Shown here: positions 34,222 to 42,979 of the stretch, piece after piece
How positions within the stretch are numbered: position 1 is the stretch's first letter
How the letters are laid out: every line of letters begins with the position of its first letter
NCBI RefSeq assembly: GCF_030159255.1
Contig: NZ_BSCT01000003.1
Span: 1 to 64,000, forward strand
Origin: Bradyrhizobium sp. SSBR45G
GTDB taxonomy: Bacteria; Pseudomonadota; Alphaproteobacteria; Rhizobiales; Xanthobacteraceae
Length of the DNA: 64,000 bases
Reading direction: 5' to 3'
Position numbers and translations under genes: made by a program
The notes under the pieces: generated by a model
The model's database searches: none
The model's input: only the letters and a program-made list of their open reading frames with translations
Told to the model about the DNA's origin: nothing

Positions 34222-35319
34222 ATGAGTGCACAAGCGAACACAGCGACCGCAGAGCCCACGGTTGCCAAATCGGGGGCGGCGGGAGCGGCGGTGTTTCCAG
34301 GCTCCGACAGCCGCAAGTATAATTATTTCGATCCGAAGGGCCGCAAGGCGACCCACTACGAGGATATGACGGTCGACGTTCAGCCGGATCCTGAGCGCTA
34401 TCTGCTGCAGGACTGGATCATCTCCTTCCCCGATGGAACGCCGACCTACAGCAAGGATTGGACGGCGGCCAAGAGTTCCAACTGGCACAAGTTCCGCGCG
34501 GTCGATCAGGAATGGGAACGGACGCACTATCAGCGGCAGTCGACGATCTGCGGCATGGTGCAGAACACGATCGAGAACGGCCGCAAGTCCGGCGCGCCGG
34601 CGCGCTTCGACCCCGCCTGGGTGAAGGTCCTGCAGAACCATCTCGGCGCCTACAAGCATGCGGAGTTCGGGCTGGGGACGTCGACGATGCAGGCGCAGCG
34701 TTATGGCTACACCCAGATGGTCAACAACGCCATCCTGACCAACTCGTCCTACAAGCTGCGCTTCGCCCAGGATGTCACGCTCTATCTGAGCGAGATCGCG
34801 CTCGACCTTCCAGGCTTCGACGTCAATGCGGGCAAGCAGCATTGGCTGGAGGATCCGATCTGGCAGGGCGTGCGCAAGTCGATCGAGTCGGTGATGGGCT
34901 CGAATGACTATCTCGAGCAGTATTTTGCCACCAACGTGGTGTTCGAGCCGTTGGTCGGTGAGCTGTTCCGGTCCGGGTTCCTGATGCAGGCGGCGTCGGC
35001 GCAGAACGACTTCATCACGCCGGCTGTGGTCTCGGCGGCGGAAGCCGACTACGAGCGCAACCTCGCCAACACGGTCGAGCTGTTTCACATCCTCGGCACG
35101 GACCCAGCCCATGGCGCGAACAACATCGCGCTGTTCAACAAGTGGTTGGCCAAGCACGCTGAGCTGGCGCTCGACGCGGCCAACCGGCTGCAGCCGATCT
35201 GGTCGCAGCCCCGCGTCAAGGTCGTCTCGTTCAACGAGGCCCTGTCGCAAGCCAAGAACCGGATCAGGGGCATTGCCGCCGAGCTTGGCCTGACGGTCCC
35301 CACCGCTCTTGCCTCGTAG
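34222..35319 (+). CDS. mimC: soluble di-iron monooxygenase hydroxylase beta subunit
   Basis: Beta subunit of the hydroxylase, 365 residues, a ferritin-like helical protein without iron ligands. Family segments are RKATHYEDMTVDVQPDPERYLLQDW, WHKFRAVDQEWERTHYQRQ and VFEPLVGELFRSGF. It is needed for stability of the alpha-beta dimer. A good ribosome binding site (GAGGGAGGACGTC) precedes the ATG. Confidence 0.93.
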   Translation: MSAQANTATAEPTVAKSGAAGAAVFPGSDSRKYNYFDPKGRKATHYEDMTVDVQPDPERYLLQDWIISFPDGTPTYSKDWTAAKSSNWHKFRAVDQEWERTHYQRQSTICGMVQNTIENGRKSGAPARFDPAWVKVLQNHLGAYKHAEFGLGTSTMQAQRYGYTQMVNNAILTNSSYKLRFAQDVTLYLSEIALDLPGFDVNAGKQHWLEDPIWQGVRKSIESVMGSNDYLEQYFATNVVFEPLVGELFRSGFLMQAASAQNDFITPAVVSAAEADYERNLANTVELFHILGTDPAHGANNIALFNKWLAKHAELALDAANRLQPIWSQPRVKVVSFNEALSQAKNRIRGIAAELGLTVPTALAS

Positions 35320-35356
35320 CCGAAGCCATTCATCCAAATCCGTCAGGAGAGTTACC

Positions 35357-35713
35357 ATGATGCACGAAGCCGAGAACATCTTCAAATCGATGAAGGACAT
35401 CACCTTCGAGGACACGGTGTCCCATCAATGCGGGGTCACGATGAATGACAGCGTCGAGGCGCGTGCCATCGCCGACGTCATGAGCCGGCACGACCACATC
35501 ACCGTGACCTATATGCCGGCGATGATCCGGATCGACGGCATCGGCAAGATGGAATTCAAGATGGACGAAATCTCGGAAGAGCTCGGTCGTGAGATGACGC
35601 CGTATCTGTTCGAGATTTCGACGTCGACGCATTACGGCCGGATGGTCATGATCGACGACAATACCGTGATGCTGTTCGGCGACATGAACGAGATGATGAA
35701 ATACATCGTCTGA
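35357..35713 (+). CDS. mimD: monooxygenase coupling (effector) protein
   Basis: A 118-residue MmoB/DmpM-type regulatory protein without cofactor. It shows the fold's typical features: CGVTMNDSVEARAIADVM, IDGIGKMEFKMDEI and LGREMTPYLFEISTSTHYG. It binds the hydroxylase and couples NADH use to oxygenation. The gene begins ATGATG after AGGAGAG. It is the last of the four enzyme genes. Confidence 0.93.
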   Translation: MMHEAENIFKSMKDITFEDTVSHQCGVTMNDSVEARAIADVMSRHDHITVTYMPAMIRIDGIGKMEFKMDEISEELGREMTPYLFEISTSTHYGRMVMIDDNTVMLFGDMNEMMKYIV

Positions 35714-35820
35714 GCTGGATTGCGCAGGACGCCCGGCTGGCCGTGCGCCGGCCGGGCCAACCTGGCTCTGCCAACAATGCCGGGCCTCATAACACTCAGT
35801 CTGGGAGCGGGAGAAACGCG

Positions 35821-36858
35821 ATGTACAGGACAGCTACGGGCGAAGAGATTTTCGTGATCGACGGGCACACCCATTTCTGGGACGGCAGCCCGGCCAACCA
35901 GAAGAACATTCACGGCAAGCAGTTCATCGAGTGCTTCTATGCCTACCACTCCAACCTCAGTCCGCCGTCGGAGAAGTGGGAGAAGGAGAAGTTCGAGAAG
36001 TACGACGCCAAGACGATGTTCGAGGACCTGTTCGTGTCGGGCTATGACGACATGGCGATCCTGCAGCCGACCTATCTGACCGATTTCTACAAGAACGGCT
36101 TCAACACCACCGAGCGCAACGCGGCGATCAAGAAGAGCCATCCGGACCGCTTCATTCTCAACGGCGCGTTCGATCCGCGCGACGGCAACAAGGGGCTGGA
36201 GGACCTGCACGCGCTGGCGGAGAAGCATAAGCTCCAGGGCGTGAAGCTGTACACGGCGGAGTGGCGCGGCGAGTCCAAGGGCTACAAGCTGTCCGACAAG
36301 GACTCCTATAAATATCTCGAGGCGGCGCAGAAGCTCGGCATCAAGAACGTGCACGTCCACAAGGGGCCGACGATCATTCCGCTGAATCGTGATGCGTTCG
36401 ATGTCGCCGATATCGACGACGTCGCGACCTCGTTCCAGGACCTGAACTTCATCGTCGAGCATTGCGGGCTGCCGCGGCTGGATGATTTCTGCTGGATCGC
36501 GACCCAGGAGACCAATGTCTATGCGGGCATCGCCGTGGCGCTGCCGTTCATCCATTCGCGTCCCGGTTATTTTGCCCATGTGATGTCGGAGCTGTTGTTC
36601 TGGCTCGGGCCGGACAAGATCCTCTATGGCAGCGATTACGGCATCTGGACCCCGAAATGGCTGATCGACAAGTTCATGGCGTTCGAGATTCCGGAGGACC
36701 TCACCAAGGAAACCGGCTCGGTGCTGACCCTGGAGAACAAGACCAAGATCCTCGGCCTCAACGCGGCACGGCTCTATGGCATCGACGTCGAAGCCCAGAA
36801 GAAGAAGATCAGGGCCGGCGGCGGCTACGCGCATCTGTCTGAACCCGTGCCGGCGTGA
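35821..36858 (+). CDS. amidohydrolase family protein of the monooxygenase cluster
   Basis: A 345-residue TIM-barrel metal-dependent hydrolase (Amidohydro_2, PF04909). Metal-site motifs are DGHTHFW near residue 14, HVHKG near 180, VEHCGLPR near 215 and YGSDYGIW near 270. Genes of this kind accompany mim/prm clusters of actinobacteria; the function there is not settled. The ATG follows GGGAGCGGGAGAA. It overlaps the next gene by 4 bp. Confidence 0.85.
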   Translation: MYRTATGEEIFVIDGHTHFWDGSPANQKNIHGKQFIECFYAYHSNLSPPSEKWEKEKFEKYDAKTMFEDLFVSGYDDMAILQPTYLTDFYKNGFNTTERNAAIKKSHPDRFILNGAFDPRDGNKGLEDLHALAEKHKLQGVKLYTAEWRGESKGYKLSDKDSYKYLEAAQKLGIKNVHVHKGPTIIPLNRDAFDVADIDDVATSFQDLNFIVEHCGLPRLDDFCWIATQETNVYAGIAVALPFIHSRPGYFAHVMSELLFWLGPDKILYGSDYGIWTPKWLIDKFMAFEIPEDLTKETGSVLTLENKTKILGLNAARLYGIDVEAQKKKIRAGGGYAHLSEPVPA

Positions 36859-37652
36859 ACGCCATGAGCGGGCGGAGCGCAAGGAGCCTGCCGGCACACG
36901 ACCGGCAGGCGGAGCAGAGGATGGTCGACGCAAGGCAGGCCGAGCTGTGGGCCTGCCTGCACGGCGTCATGGATCCGGAGCTGGACGAGTCCGTGGTCGA
37001 TCTCAACTTCGTCACCAAAGCGGATGTGGACGCGAGCAGCCGTGTCCACATCGAATTCAGGCTACCGACCTATTGGTGTGCCGCGAATTTCTCGTTCCTG
37101 ATGGCCGACGACATGCGTCGTGCTGCGATGGCACTGGACTGGGTGACGGGTGTCAGCGTGGTGCTCGGCGAGCACATGTATGCCGACAAGATCAATGCAG
37201 GGCTGGCGCTGGGCCTGTCGTTCCAGGAGACGTTCGGCGTCGAGGCCGATGGCGACCTGGAGGATCTGCGCCGGACGTTCCTCGTCAAGGCGTTCCAGCG
37301 CCGTCAGGTCGCGCTGCTCAATCATCTCACCGCGACAGGTCATTCGCCGGAGACGCTGACGGCGCTCACCTTGGCGGAGCTGCATAGCCTGCCCGTCGAC
37401 GACGAGGGCGACAGATTGCGGCGGCGCTATCTCGAGCGGCGCGACGTCGTGTCGGCCGCGACTGACGAGATGCCGGCCTTCGTCGACGCTGCGGGCTCGC
37501 CGCTGCGCGCCGACGGCTTTGCAGCCTACGTCTCAGGGCTGCGGCGTGTCGGCGTCAACGCCGAGTTCAACAGCGCGCTGTGCCGCGGGCTGCTGTCGGT
37601 GCGGTTCGATCTGGAGACGCCATTCGTTCCGAAAGCACGCGCCTCGGCCTGA
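36855..37652 (+). CDS. MIP18/DUF59-type iron-sulfur assembly-like protein
   Basis: A 265-residue protein. Residues about 28-115 match the MIP18/DUF59 domain (DPELDESVVDLNFV, then the Cys-containing LPTYWCAANFSF), a family linked to iron-sulfur or metal-centre assembly. The C-terminal half is unassigned and helical. The start is GTG 36855, overlapping the previous stop by 4 bp; ATG 36864 is the alternative. Its place between the amidohydrolase and GroEL genes suggests a role in maturing the di-iron enzyme or its reductase. Confidence 0.78.
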   Translation: MNAMSGRSARSLPAHDRQAEQRMVDARQAELWACLHGVMDPELDESVVDLNFVTKADVDASSRVHIEFRLPTYWCAANFSFLMADDMRRAAMALDWVTGVSVVLGEHMYADKINAGLALGLSFQETFGVEADGDLEDLRRTFLVKAFQRRQVALLNHLTATGHSPETLTALTLAELHSLPVDDEGDRLRRRYLERRDVVSAATDEMPAFVDAAGSPLRADGFAAYVSGLRRVGVNAEFNSALCRGLLSVRFDLETPFVPKARASA

Positions 37653-37728
37653 CTGGCCGGGGGACAACAACAACGGTCGCGCCGGCCGTGACGGCGGTGA
37701 ACGACCAGGCCAATGGGAGGTTGAGGAC

Positions 37729-39357
37729 ATGCCGAAGATCATGCTGCATGACGAAGCGGCGCGGGCCGCTCTGGGACGGGGCGTTGCCAAGCTGGCCAAG
37801 GCGGTGCGCGGCACCCTGGGTCCGAAGGGAATGAACGCCATCATGGACCGTCCGATCGGGACGCCGATCGTGTCGCGGGACGGCGTCAGCATCGCCAGCG
37901 AGATCGAGCTGGAATGCCCGTTCGAGAACATGGGCGCGCAGGTGCTGCGCGAGGTCTCGAAGCAGACCAACGACACCGCGGGCGACGGCACCACGACGGC
38001 CACGGTGCTGGCCGACGTGCTGGTGCAGGACGGCTTGAAGAGCCTCGCGGCCGGCGCCAATCCGGTCGAGCTGGTCGAGGGCCTCGAGCTGGCGGTGGCG
38101 GAGACGATCAAGCACCTGAAACGGTCGGCAATCGCCCTGCAGGGTTCGGCAGGCCTGCGGGCGGTCGCGAGCATCGCGGCAAATGATGCTGCGCTCGGCG
38201 ACATGGTCGCGGAAGCGTTCGAGCGCGCAGGAACCCACGGCATCGTCGCGGTCGAATATGGCAACACGGTCCAGACGACGCTCGAAGTCGTCGAAGGCAT
38301 GGCGTTCGAGCGCGGCTATCTCTCGCATCACATGGTGACCGACGTCGAGCGCATGCAGGTCGTGCTCGACAATCCGTTCATCCTGATGACGGACCACAAG
38401 ATCCAGAGCGGCGAGCAGCTTGCCGGCGTGATCTCGCTGGTGGAGAAGAGCGGCAGGCCGCTGCTGATCATCGCCGAGGAGGTTGCACCGGTCGTGATCA
38501 TGCAGCTGCTGGCGCGCCGCGAGAAGAACAACTTCAAGGTCGCCGCGATCCATCCGCCGGAGTTCGGCCATTGGCGTAAGGCGATGCTGGAGGATATCGC
38601 GATCACCACCGGCGGCCGTGTCATCTCGGTCGATCTCGGCGGCCGGTTGGAAAAGGCCGAGTTGCAGGATCTCGGCGCCGCGCGTCAGGTGCGGATCTCC
38701 GCCTCCAAGACCTTGATCACGGCCGGTGCCGGCGATCCGGACAGGATTGCCGCCCGCCGCGAGCAGGTGATGCGGCAATATGATGCGGCGCCTGAGAACA
38801 TCGAGCGCGACAAGTTCCAGGAGCGCATCGCCAAGCTGTCGGGCGGCACGGCCATGATCCTTGCAGGCGGAGCGACGCCCGTCGAGCAGAAGCGCCGCAC
38901 CCAGCTGATCGAGGATGCGATCAATGCGACGCGGGCGGCGATCGAGGAGGGCATCGTCCCCGGCGGCGGCTTTGCGCTGCTGAAGGCGGCGCCCAAGCTC
39001 GACGACCTCATCAAAGGCCTCGACGGCAGCGTGAGGCAGGGCGCCGAGCTGCTGCAGCGAGCGCTGAGCCGGCCGCTGTTCCACATCGCGTCCAACGCCG
39101 GCCTCGATGCCGAGGCGGAGGTCAACAAGGTTGCGAAGGGCGCCAACGGTCATGGCCTCGACGCGCGCAACGGTGCCTCGGTCGATCTCGTCAAGGCCGG
39201 CATCGTCGATCCCGTCAAGGTCTGCTACAGCGCGGTGCGCAATGCCGCCTCCGTCGCCGGGCTGATCCTGACGACGCAGACGTTGATCGCGAAGAAGCCG
39301 GATGACTACGACCCGACGGCCGGCCCGGCGCTGGGCGGTGGCGCTGAGCGGCTTTGA
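37729..39357 (+). CDS. groEL: GroEL-type chaperonin dedicated to the monooxygenase cluster
   Basis: Chaperonin subunit of 542 residues. Core signatures are present: TLGPKGMNAI, ATP-site motif NDTAGDGTTTATVLA near residue 84, VEEGIVPGGG-like IEEGIVPGGGFALL near 408 and DPTAGPALGG at the end. It lacks the Gly-Gly-Met tail of housekeeping GroEL and has no groES beside it. In the mycobacterial mim clusters a similar chaperonin (MimG) is needed for productive hydroxylase, which fits this position. GGGAGG precedes the ATG. It is the last gene of the operon. Confidence 0.92.
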   Translation: MPKIMLHDEAARAALGRGVAKLAKAVRGTLGPKGMNAIMDRPIGTPIVSRDGVSIASEIELECPFENMGAQVLREVSKQTNDTAGDGTTTATVLADVLVQDGLKSLAAGANPVELVEGLELAVAETIKHLKRSAIALQGSAGLRAVASIAANDAALGDMVAEAFERAGTHGIVAVEYGNTVQTTLEVVEGMAFERGYLSHHMVTDVERMQVVLDNPFILMTDHKIQSGEQLAGVISLVEKSGRPLLIIAEEVAPVVIMQLLARREKNNFKVAAIHPPEFGHWRKAMLEDIAITTGGRVISVDLGGRLEKAELQDLGAARQVRISASKTLITAGAGDPDRIAARREQVMRQYDAAPENIERDKFQERIAKLSGGTAMILAGGATPVEQKRRTQLIEDAINATRAAIEEGIVPGGGFALLKAAPKLDDLIKGLDGSVRQGAELLQRALSRPLFHIASNAGLDAEAEVNKVAKGANGHGLDARNGASVDLVKAGIVDPVKVCYSAVRNAASVAGLILTTQTLIAKKPDDYDPTAGPALGGGAERL

Positions 39358-39359
39358 TC

Positions 39360-39390
39360 CACCCGGCTTGCGCTGGAGGTGAGCCGGGTG
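39360..39390 (+). terminator. hairpin after the chaperonin gene
   Basis: A 9-bp perfect stem CACCCGGCT / AGCCGGGTG with a 13-base loop begins two bases past the stop codon. An alternative hairpin uses AGCCGGG (39382-) with a following CCCGGCT. There is no T-tract. Confidence 0.45.
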
Positions 39391-39414
39391 TCCGTGCCCG
39401 GCTCTGGTGCTCCG

Positions 39415-39440
39415 TGTTGGTCACTCGATGTTGGTCACTC
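39415..39440. repeat. 12-bp tandem direct repeat TGTTGGTCACTC
   Basis: Two exact copies (39415-39426 and 39429-39440) are separated by 2 bp between the convergent chaperonin and regulator genes. No role is evident. Confidence 0.5.
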
Positions 39441-39480
39441 CAAGGCCATGTCCGTAGCGACATGAGCGCAGCGCCGCGGA

Positions 39481-41424
39481 CTACGGCCGCGGCTGGCCGA
39501 GCGCGCGATAGATCGTGTTCCTGGAGACGCCGAGACGGCGCGCGGTCTCGCTGACATTGCCATTGGTCTCCGCGTAGACCATCAGGATGCGGGCGCGCTG
39601 GACGTCCTGCAGCGATCCAGTGTCCGGCGGCGGGCGCTGACCTATCACTTGGCCGATCACTTGGCCAAGCATAGCGTCCACGCAGGCCTCGTCGATCACC
39701 CCGTTGGACACGCCGAGCGTGAGCCGCGCCAGCATGTTGCCGAGCTCCCGGATGTTGCCCTGCCAATGGTTCGGTGCCAGCCGCGCCAGCGCCTCGGCCG
39801 TAATGCCGCAGCCCGGATCGATCTTGCGCAGCAGCTGCCGCGCAATGGCGTCGAAATCGCAGCGCTCGCGCAGCCGCGGCAGCCGCACCTCGAGCGTGTT
39901 GAGGCGATACAGCAGGTCGGAGCGGAAGCGCCCGTCGGCAATCGCCTTGTCGAGCGCGGCGTTGGTCGCGGACACCAGGAAGACGTCGACCTTGAGGGCG
40001 CTGCCGCCGACCGGCCGCACGGTCCAGTCGTCGAGCAGGCGCAGCAGCACGCCCTGCAGCGCCACCGGCATGTCGCCGATCTCGTCGAGAAACAGCGTGC
40101 CGCCATCGGCCTCTTTCACGAGGCCAGTGGCGCCGCCGGACCGTGCGCCGGTGAACGCGCCATCGGCATAGCCGAACAGCTCGGCCTCGATCAGGCTGTC
40201 AGGGAGCGCGGCGCAATTGATCGCGATGAAGGGGCCTGAGCGGCCGCTGGCAGCGTGGGCATGGCGTGCCAGCTGCTCCTTGCCGGTGCCGGTCTCGCCG
40301 CGGATCAGGATCGGCATCTTGCGCGCCGCCGCGCTCTCGACGCGCCGCACGATCGCGAGCACGTTCGGATCCTCGGCAACGAAGCCCGGGCTCTTGGCGG
40401 CGGCTGGCTTCGTCGGCGGCTGAGATGCCTGCGCGTGGCGCGACGGCGCCGCCGGGGGCGTGCCGTCGCGCCCGCGTGTCGTCACGGCACTGCGATCTCC
40501 GGGGGCCCGCCGCCGGGCATGCATCACGACGATCGCGCCGACACCCGTGCTGCCGTTCTTGACGAGCTCGAAGCTCGCATGGGGCAGCAGCTCCCTGAGC
40601 TTCGCCGGCCAGTCCTCGAACGCGACAGTTTTCAGGAACCGCGTCGGCGCCTCGCCATCGGTGTTGAGGCCGTTGTCCTTCATGGCGCGCAGCCCGCGCT
40701 CGGTCGCATGGAGGATGGCGCCGCGGCGGTCGAGCAGGATGCATTCCTCGGTGGCCCAGGAGGCGCGCTTGGCGATGAAGTCGCACAGCAGCTGCTCCTT
40801 GTCCTGCCGCGCCAATTGCGCCAGCACGCTCTCGACGTGATGGCCGACGGCCACCGCCAGCGCCAGGCTCTGCGGATTGAAGGTGCTGGCCGGGCCGGAG
40901 ATGTCGACGACGCCGAGCAGCTCGCCATCGTTCGGATCGTGAACCGGAACCGCGGCGCAGGTCCAGCGCTGGACCTCGGTGCAGAAATGCTCGGCGCCGT
41001 GAATCTGGACCGGGCATGAGTCAGCCAGCGCCGCGCCGATCGCGTTGGTGCCGATATCGGCCTCGCTCCAGCGCCCGCCATGTTCGAGATGCACCGCGCG
41101 GCCGGCATCGATGACCCTGGCGTCGCCCTGGGTGTCGATGATCAGGCCGGTGGGATCGGTGAGGATCATGATCGAGCCGGCGTCGCTCAGGAACGTCTTG
41201 GAGTTCTGCAGCGCGCAGCGGGCGGCGTGGCGCAGCGCGGCATGCTTGGCGCGCTGGCGAAAGAGTTCCGCCTCCGCGACCAGCGGTGCCTTCGCGCGAT
41301 CGACGGTGACGCTGTGCTGCCGCGATCGCTGCCACGACGCAGCCACGGTCGATCTCACCGCGCCCGACAAGGTGCCGCGTTCGACGAATTTTTGCCATGC
41401 AGCCCGTACGTCCCGTTGGTCCAT
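39481..41424 (-). CDS. second sigma-54-dependent activator, AcoR/MimR-like
   Basis: Enhancer-binding activator of about 647 residues, with a GAF-type N-terminal sensor region, AAA+ domain (GETGTGKE near 373, GAFTGA near 420) and Fis-type helix-turn-helix (TARRLGVSRNTIYRAL). Its AAA+ domain is closely similar to that of the activator at 27209-29089, but the sensor half differs. The start at 41424 has GGAGG upstream. It converges on the chaperonin gene. It may sense another inducer for the same operon or control a distant target. Confidence 0.88.
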   Translation of the reverse strand: MDQRDVRAAWQKFVERGTLSGAVRSTVAASWQRSRQHSVTVDRAKAPLVAEAELFRQRAKHAALRHAARCALQNSKTFLSDAGSIMILTDPTGLIIDTQGDARVIDAGRAVHLEHGGRWSEADIGTNAIGAALADSCPVQIHGAEHFCTEVQRWTCAAVPVHDPNDGELLGVVDISGPASTFNPQSLALAVAVGHHVESVLAQLARQDKEQLLCDFIAKRASWATEECILLDRRGAILHATERGLRAMKDNGLNTDGEAPTRFLKTVAFEDWPAKLRELLPHASFELVKNGSTGVGAIVVMHARRRAPGDRSAVTTRGRDGTPPAAPSRHAQASQPPTKPAAAKSPGFVAEDPNVLAIVRRVESAAARKMPILIRGETGTGKEQLARHAHAASGRSGPFIAINCAALPDSLIEAELFGYADGAFTGARSGGATGLVKEADGGTLFLDEIGDMPVALQGVLLRLLDDWTVRPVGGSALKVDVFLVSATNAALDKAIADGRFRSDLLYRLNTLEVRLPRLRERCDFDAIARQLLRKIDPGCGITAEALARLAPNHWQGNIRELGNMLARLTLGVSNGVIDEACVDAMLGQVIGQVIGQRPPPDTGSLQDVQRARILMVYAETNGNVSETARRLGVSRNTIYRALGQPRP

Positions 41425-42101
41425 TCCGGTTCCTCCAACGTGTCGATGCCCGCTGCCCACGACGTCCCGCGATCAAATGCCTGCTGTGGATGCCCTGTCG
41501 TGGCAAACCGGCCACCGATCACGCCGCAACGGTCAAATTGTCCGAGCCGTTCGAACCTGATTCCTCCAAAATGTCGGGAGATATGTGCGCGTGCGAACGC
41601 GAGGGCGACCACGTCGGCCCATCAACCACCTTGCTCGCGTTTCACGTCCCCGACGTCCCAGCGCTTCCTCGACGCTGGTAACGCCCGACCTTATACGTGT
41701 TGGTCAATTGCGCAAAGCCGAACTCATCACGTTGCCGATCAATCATGCGACAAATTGAACGCGTATCGCCATCTGCACTGTCCAGCCACATTGACATGCG
41801 CGACATCGAATGACGTCACTACGTGCCACACGGAAGCAAGCTGCCGCATCGAGGCGCGCATCGCGCGCCAATGTGCGATGCGGAGCAGGGATCGTGAACC
41901 CGGCGTGTTAGCCGGCTACTACATTTACGTCATGATCGATGTCCCGATCATGCGGCTGCAGTTGGGTCGTTGCGAGCCGGCCGTCGTCTTGCGCGATACG
42001 TCAGCGGATATCAAAACGGCCCGCGGGGTCGGCGGACCCGCGGGCCTTGCTGACAAGCCGAACAGCTGAAGGTGCCATGCATCGTCGCAATCGCGACGTC
42101 G
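41425..42101. other. 677-bp intergenic region with several inverted repeats
   Basis: No gene is supported on either strand. It contains the promoter of the second sigma-54 activator and the terminator of the transporter operon (42018-42046). CAA(A)TTG-centred motifs occur at 41534-41540, 41705-41710 and 41751-41757. A perfect 8-bp inverted repeat CATGATCG-N6-CGATCATG lies at 41931-41952 and a 5-bp hairpin CCGGC/GCCGG at 41900-41915. The long gap is unusual in this dense window. Confidence 0.5.
42018..42046 (-). terminator. rho-independent terminator of the ABC transporter operon
   Basis: A 10-bp perfect stem CCCGCGGGCC / GGCCCGCGGG is followed on the minus strand by GTTTTGA. It lies 55 bp after the stop codon of the substrate-binding protein gene. 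Confidence 0.85.
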
Positions 42102-42944
42102 TCAGGGAATCGGCGTGAATTTCAGTTCGCCGATCGGCACGACCTTGTCGGTGCGCACCATCTTGTATTCCGTGCCGGCCCCGAGCCATTTGTCCCAGAT
42201 GCGATTGATCTCGCCGCTGCTGTCGAGCGCCAGCAGCGTTGCGTTGACCTTTGCGAGCAGTGCCGGCTCGTCCTTTTTCATGCCGATGCCGATCGGCTGA
42301 AGGATCATCGGTTCGTCGATCATCTTGAGCTCGACGCCGCCGGTCTTGGACTGGTTGACCAGTTTGGTGATCGTCATCGTGTTGGCGACCATGCCGACCG
42401 CTTTGTTCTGCTGCACGGCCATGAAGGCCGAGCCCGTATCCTGGAAGGTGAGGGGATCGGAGCCGTTGAGCTTGATCGATAGTTCGGAGGTCGATCCCTT
42501 GGTCGAGGACAGCCGCTTTCCGGTGAAGTCCGCCTTCTTGGTGCCGGGATCGCTCGCCTTCACGGCGAGCATCTCCTTGGCGATGTAATAGGGGTCGCTG
42601 AACTGGATCTGCTCGGCGCGGCTCAGCGTATAAGCGAGGTTGGCGACGGTAATGTCGACATGGCCCAATTTGACTTCCGGCACGCGCGCATCGACCGACA
42701 GCGGGGTGATCTTGGCGGTTACGCCCAGCGCTTTGGCGATCGCGCCGCACAGGTCGACGTCGAAGCCGACCATGTCGCGGGTCTTGGGATCAGGGGCGGC
42801 GAAGGGCGGTACGTCCGCGAATGTGCCACAGCGCAGTTCCTTCCGTTGCAGGATGTCCTGCAGCTGATCGGCGCGGGCGGCGTAGCTGATGCTGCTGATG
42901 CTGACAGCGACCAACAAGAGATGGGCGGTCGTTCGGGACAACAT
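42102..42944 (-). CDS. amino acid ABC transporter substrate-binding protein
   Basis: Periplasmic binding protein of 280 residues, family 3 (PF00497), with a signal peptide ending SYAARA. Family motifs are LRCGTFADVPPFA, GFDVDLCGAIAKALG near residue 65 and DKVVPIGELK near the end. The ATG at 42944 has AGGAG upstream. It is the last gene of the transporter set; ATPase and two permease genes precede it. The ligand is probably a polar or acidic amino acid or a related cyclic amide, judging by the neighbouring pxp genes. Confidence 0.9.
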   Translation of the reverse strand: MLSRTTAHLLLVAVSISSISYAARADQLQDILQRKELRCGTFADVPPFAAPDPKTRDMVGFDVDLCGAIAKALGVTAKITPLSVDARVPEVKLGHVDITVANLAYTLSRAEQIQFSDPYYIAKEMLAVKASDPGTKKADFTGKRLSSTKGSTSELSIKLNGSDPLTFQDTGSAFMAVQQNKAVGMVANTMTITKLVNQSKTGGVELKMIDEPMILQPIGIGMKKDEPALLAKVNATLLALDSSGEINRIWDKWLGAGTEYKMVRTDKVVPIGELKFTPIP

Positions 42945-42979
42945 GGTTCGACTCCTGCTGAGAGACAATGAAACGAAGG

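Noticed and set aside
33079..35415. 778-codon minus-strand frame opposite the reductase and beta subunit genes
   Set aside because: It spans two certain genes and their gap in antisense and encodes nothing recognisable.
41080..42069. 329-codon plus-strand frame through the regulator start and the long gap
   Set aside because: Half of it is antisense to the sigma-54 activator and the rest lacks any coding signature or ribosome binding site.
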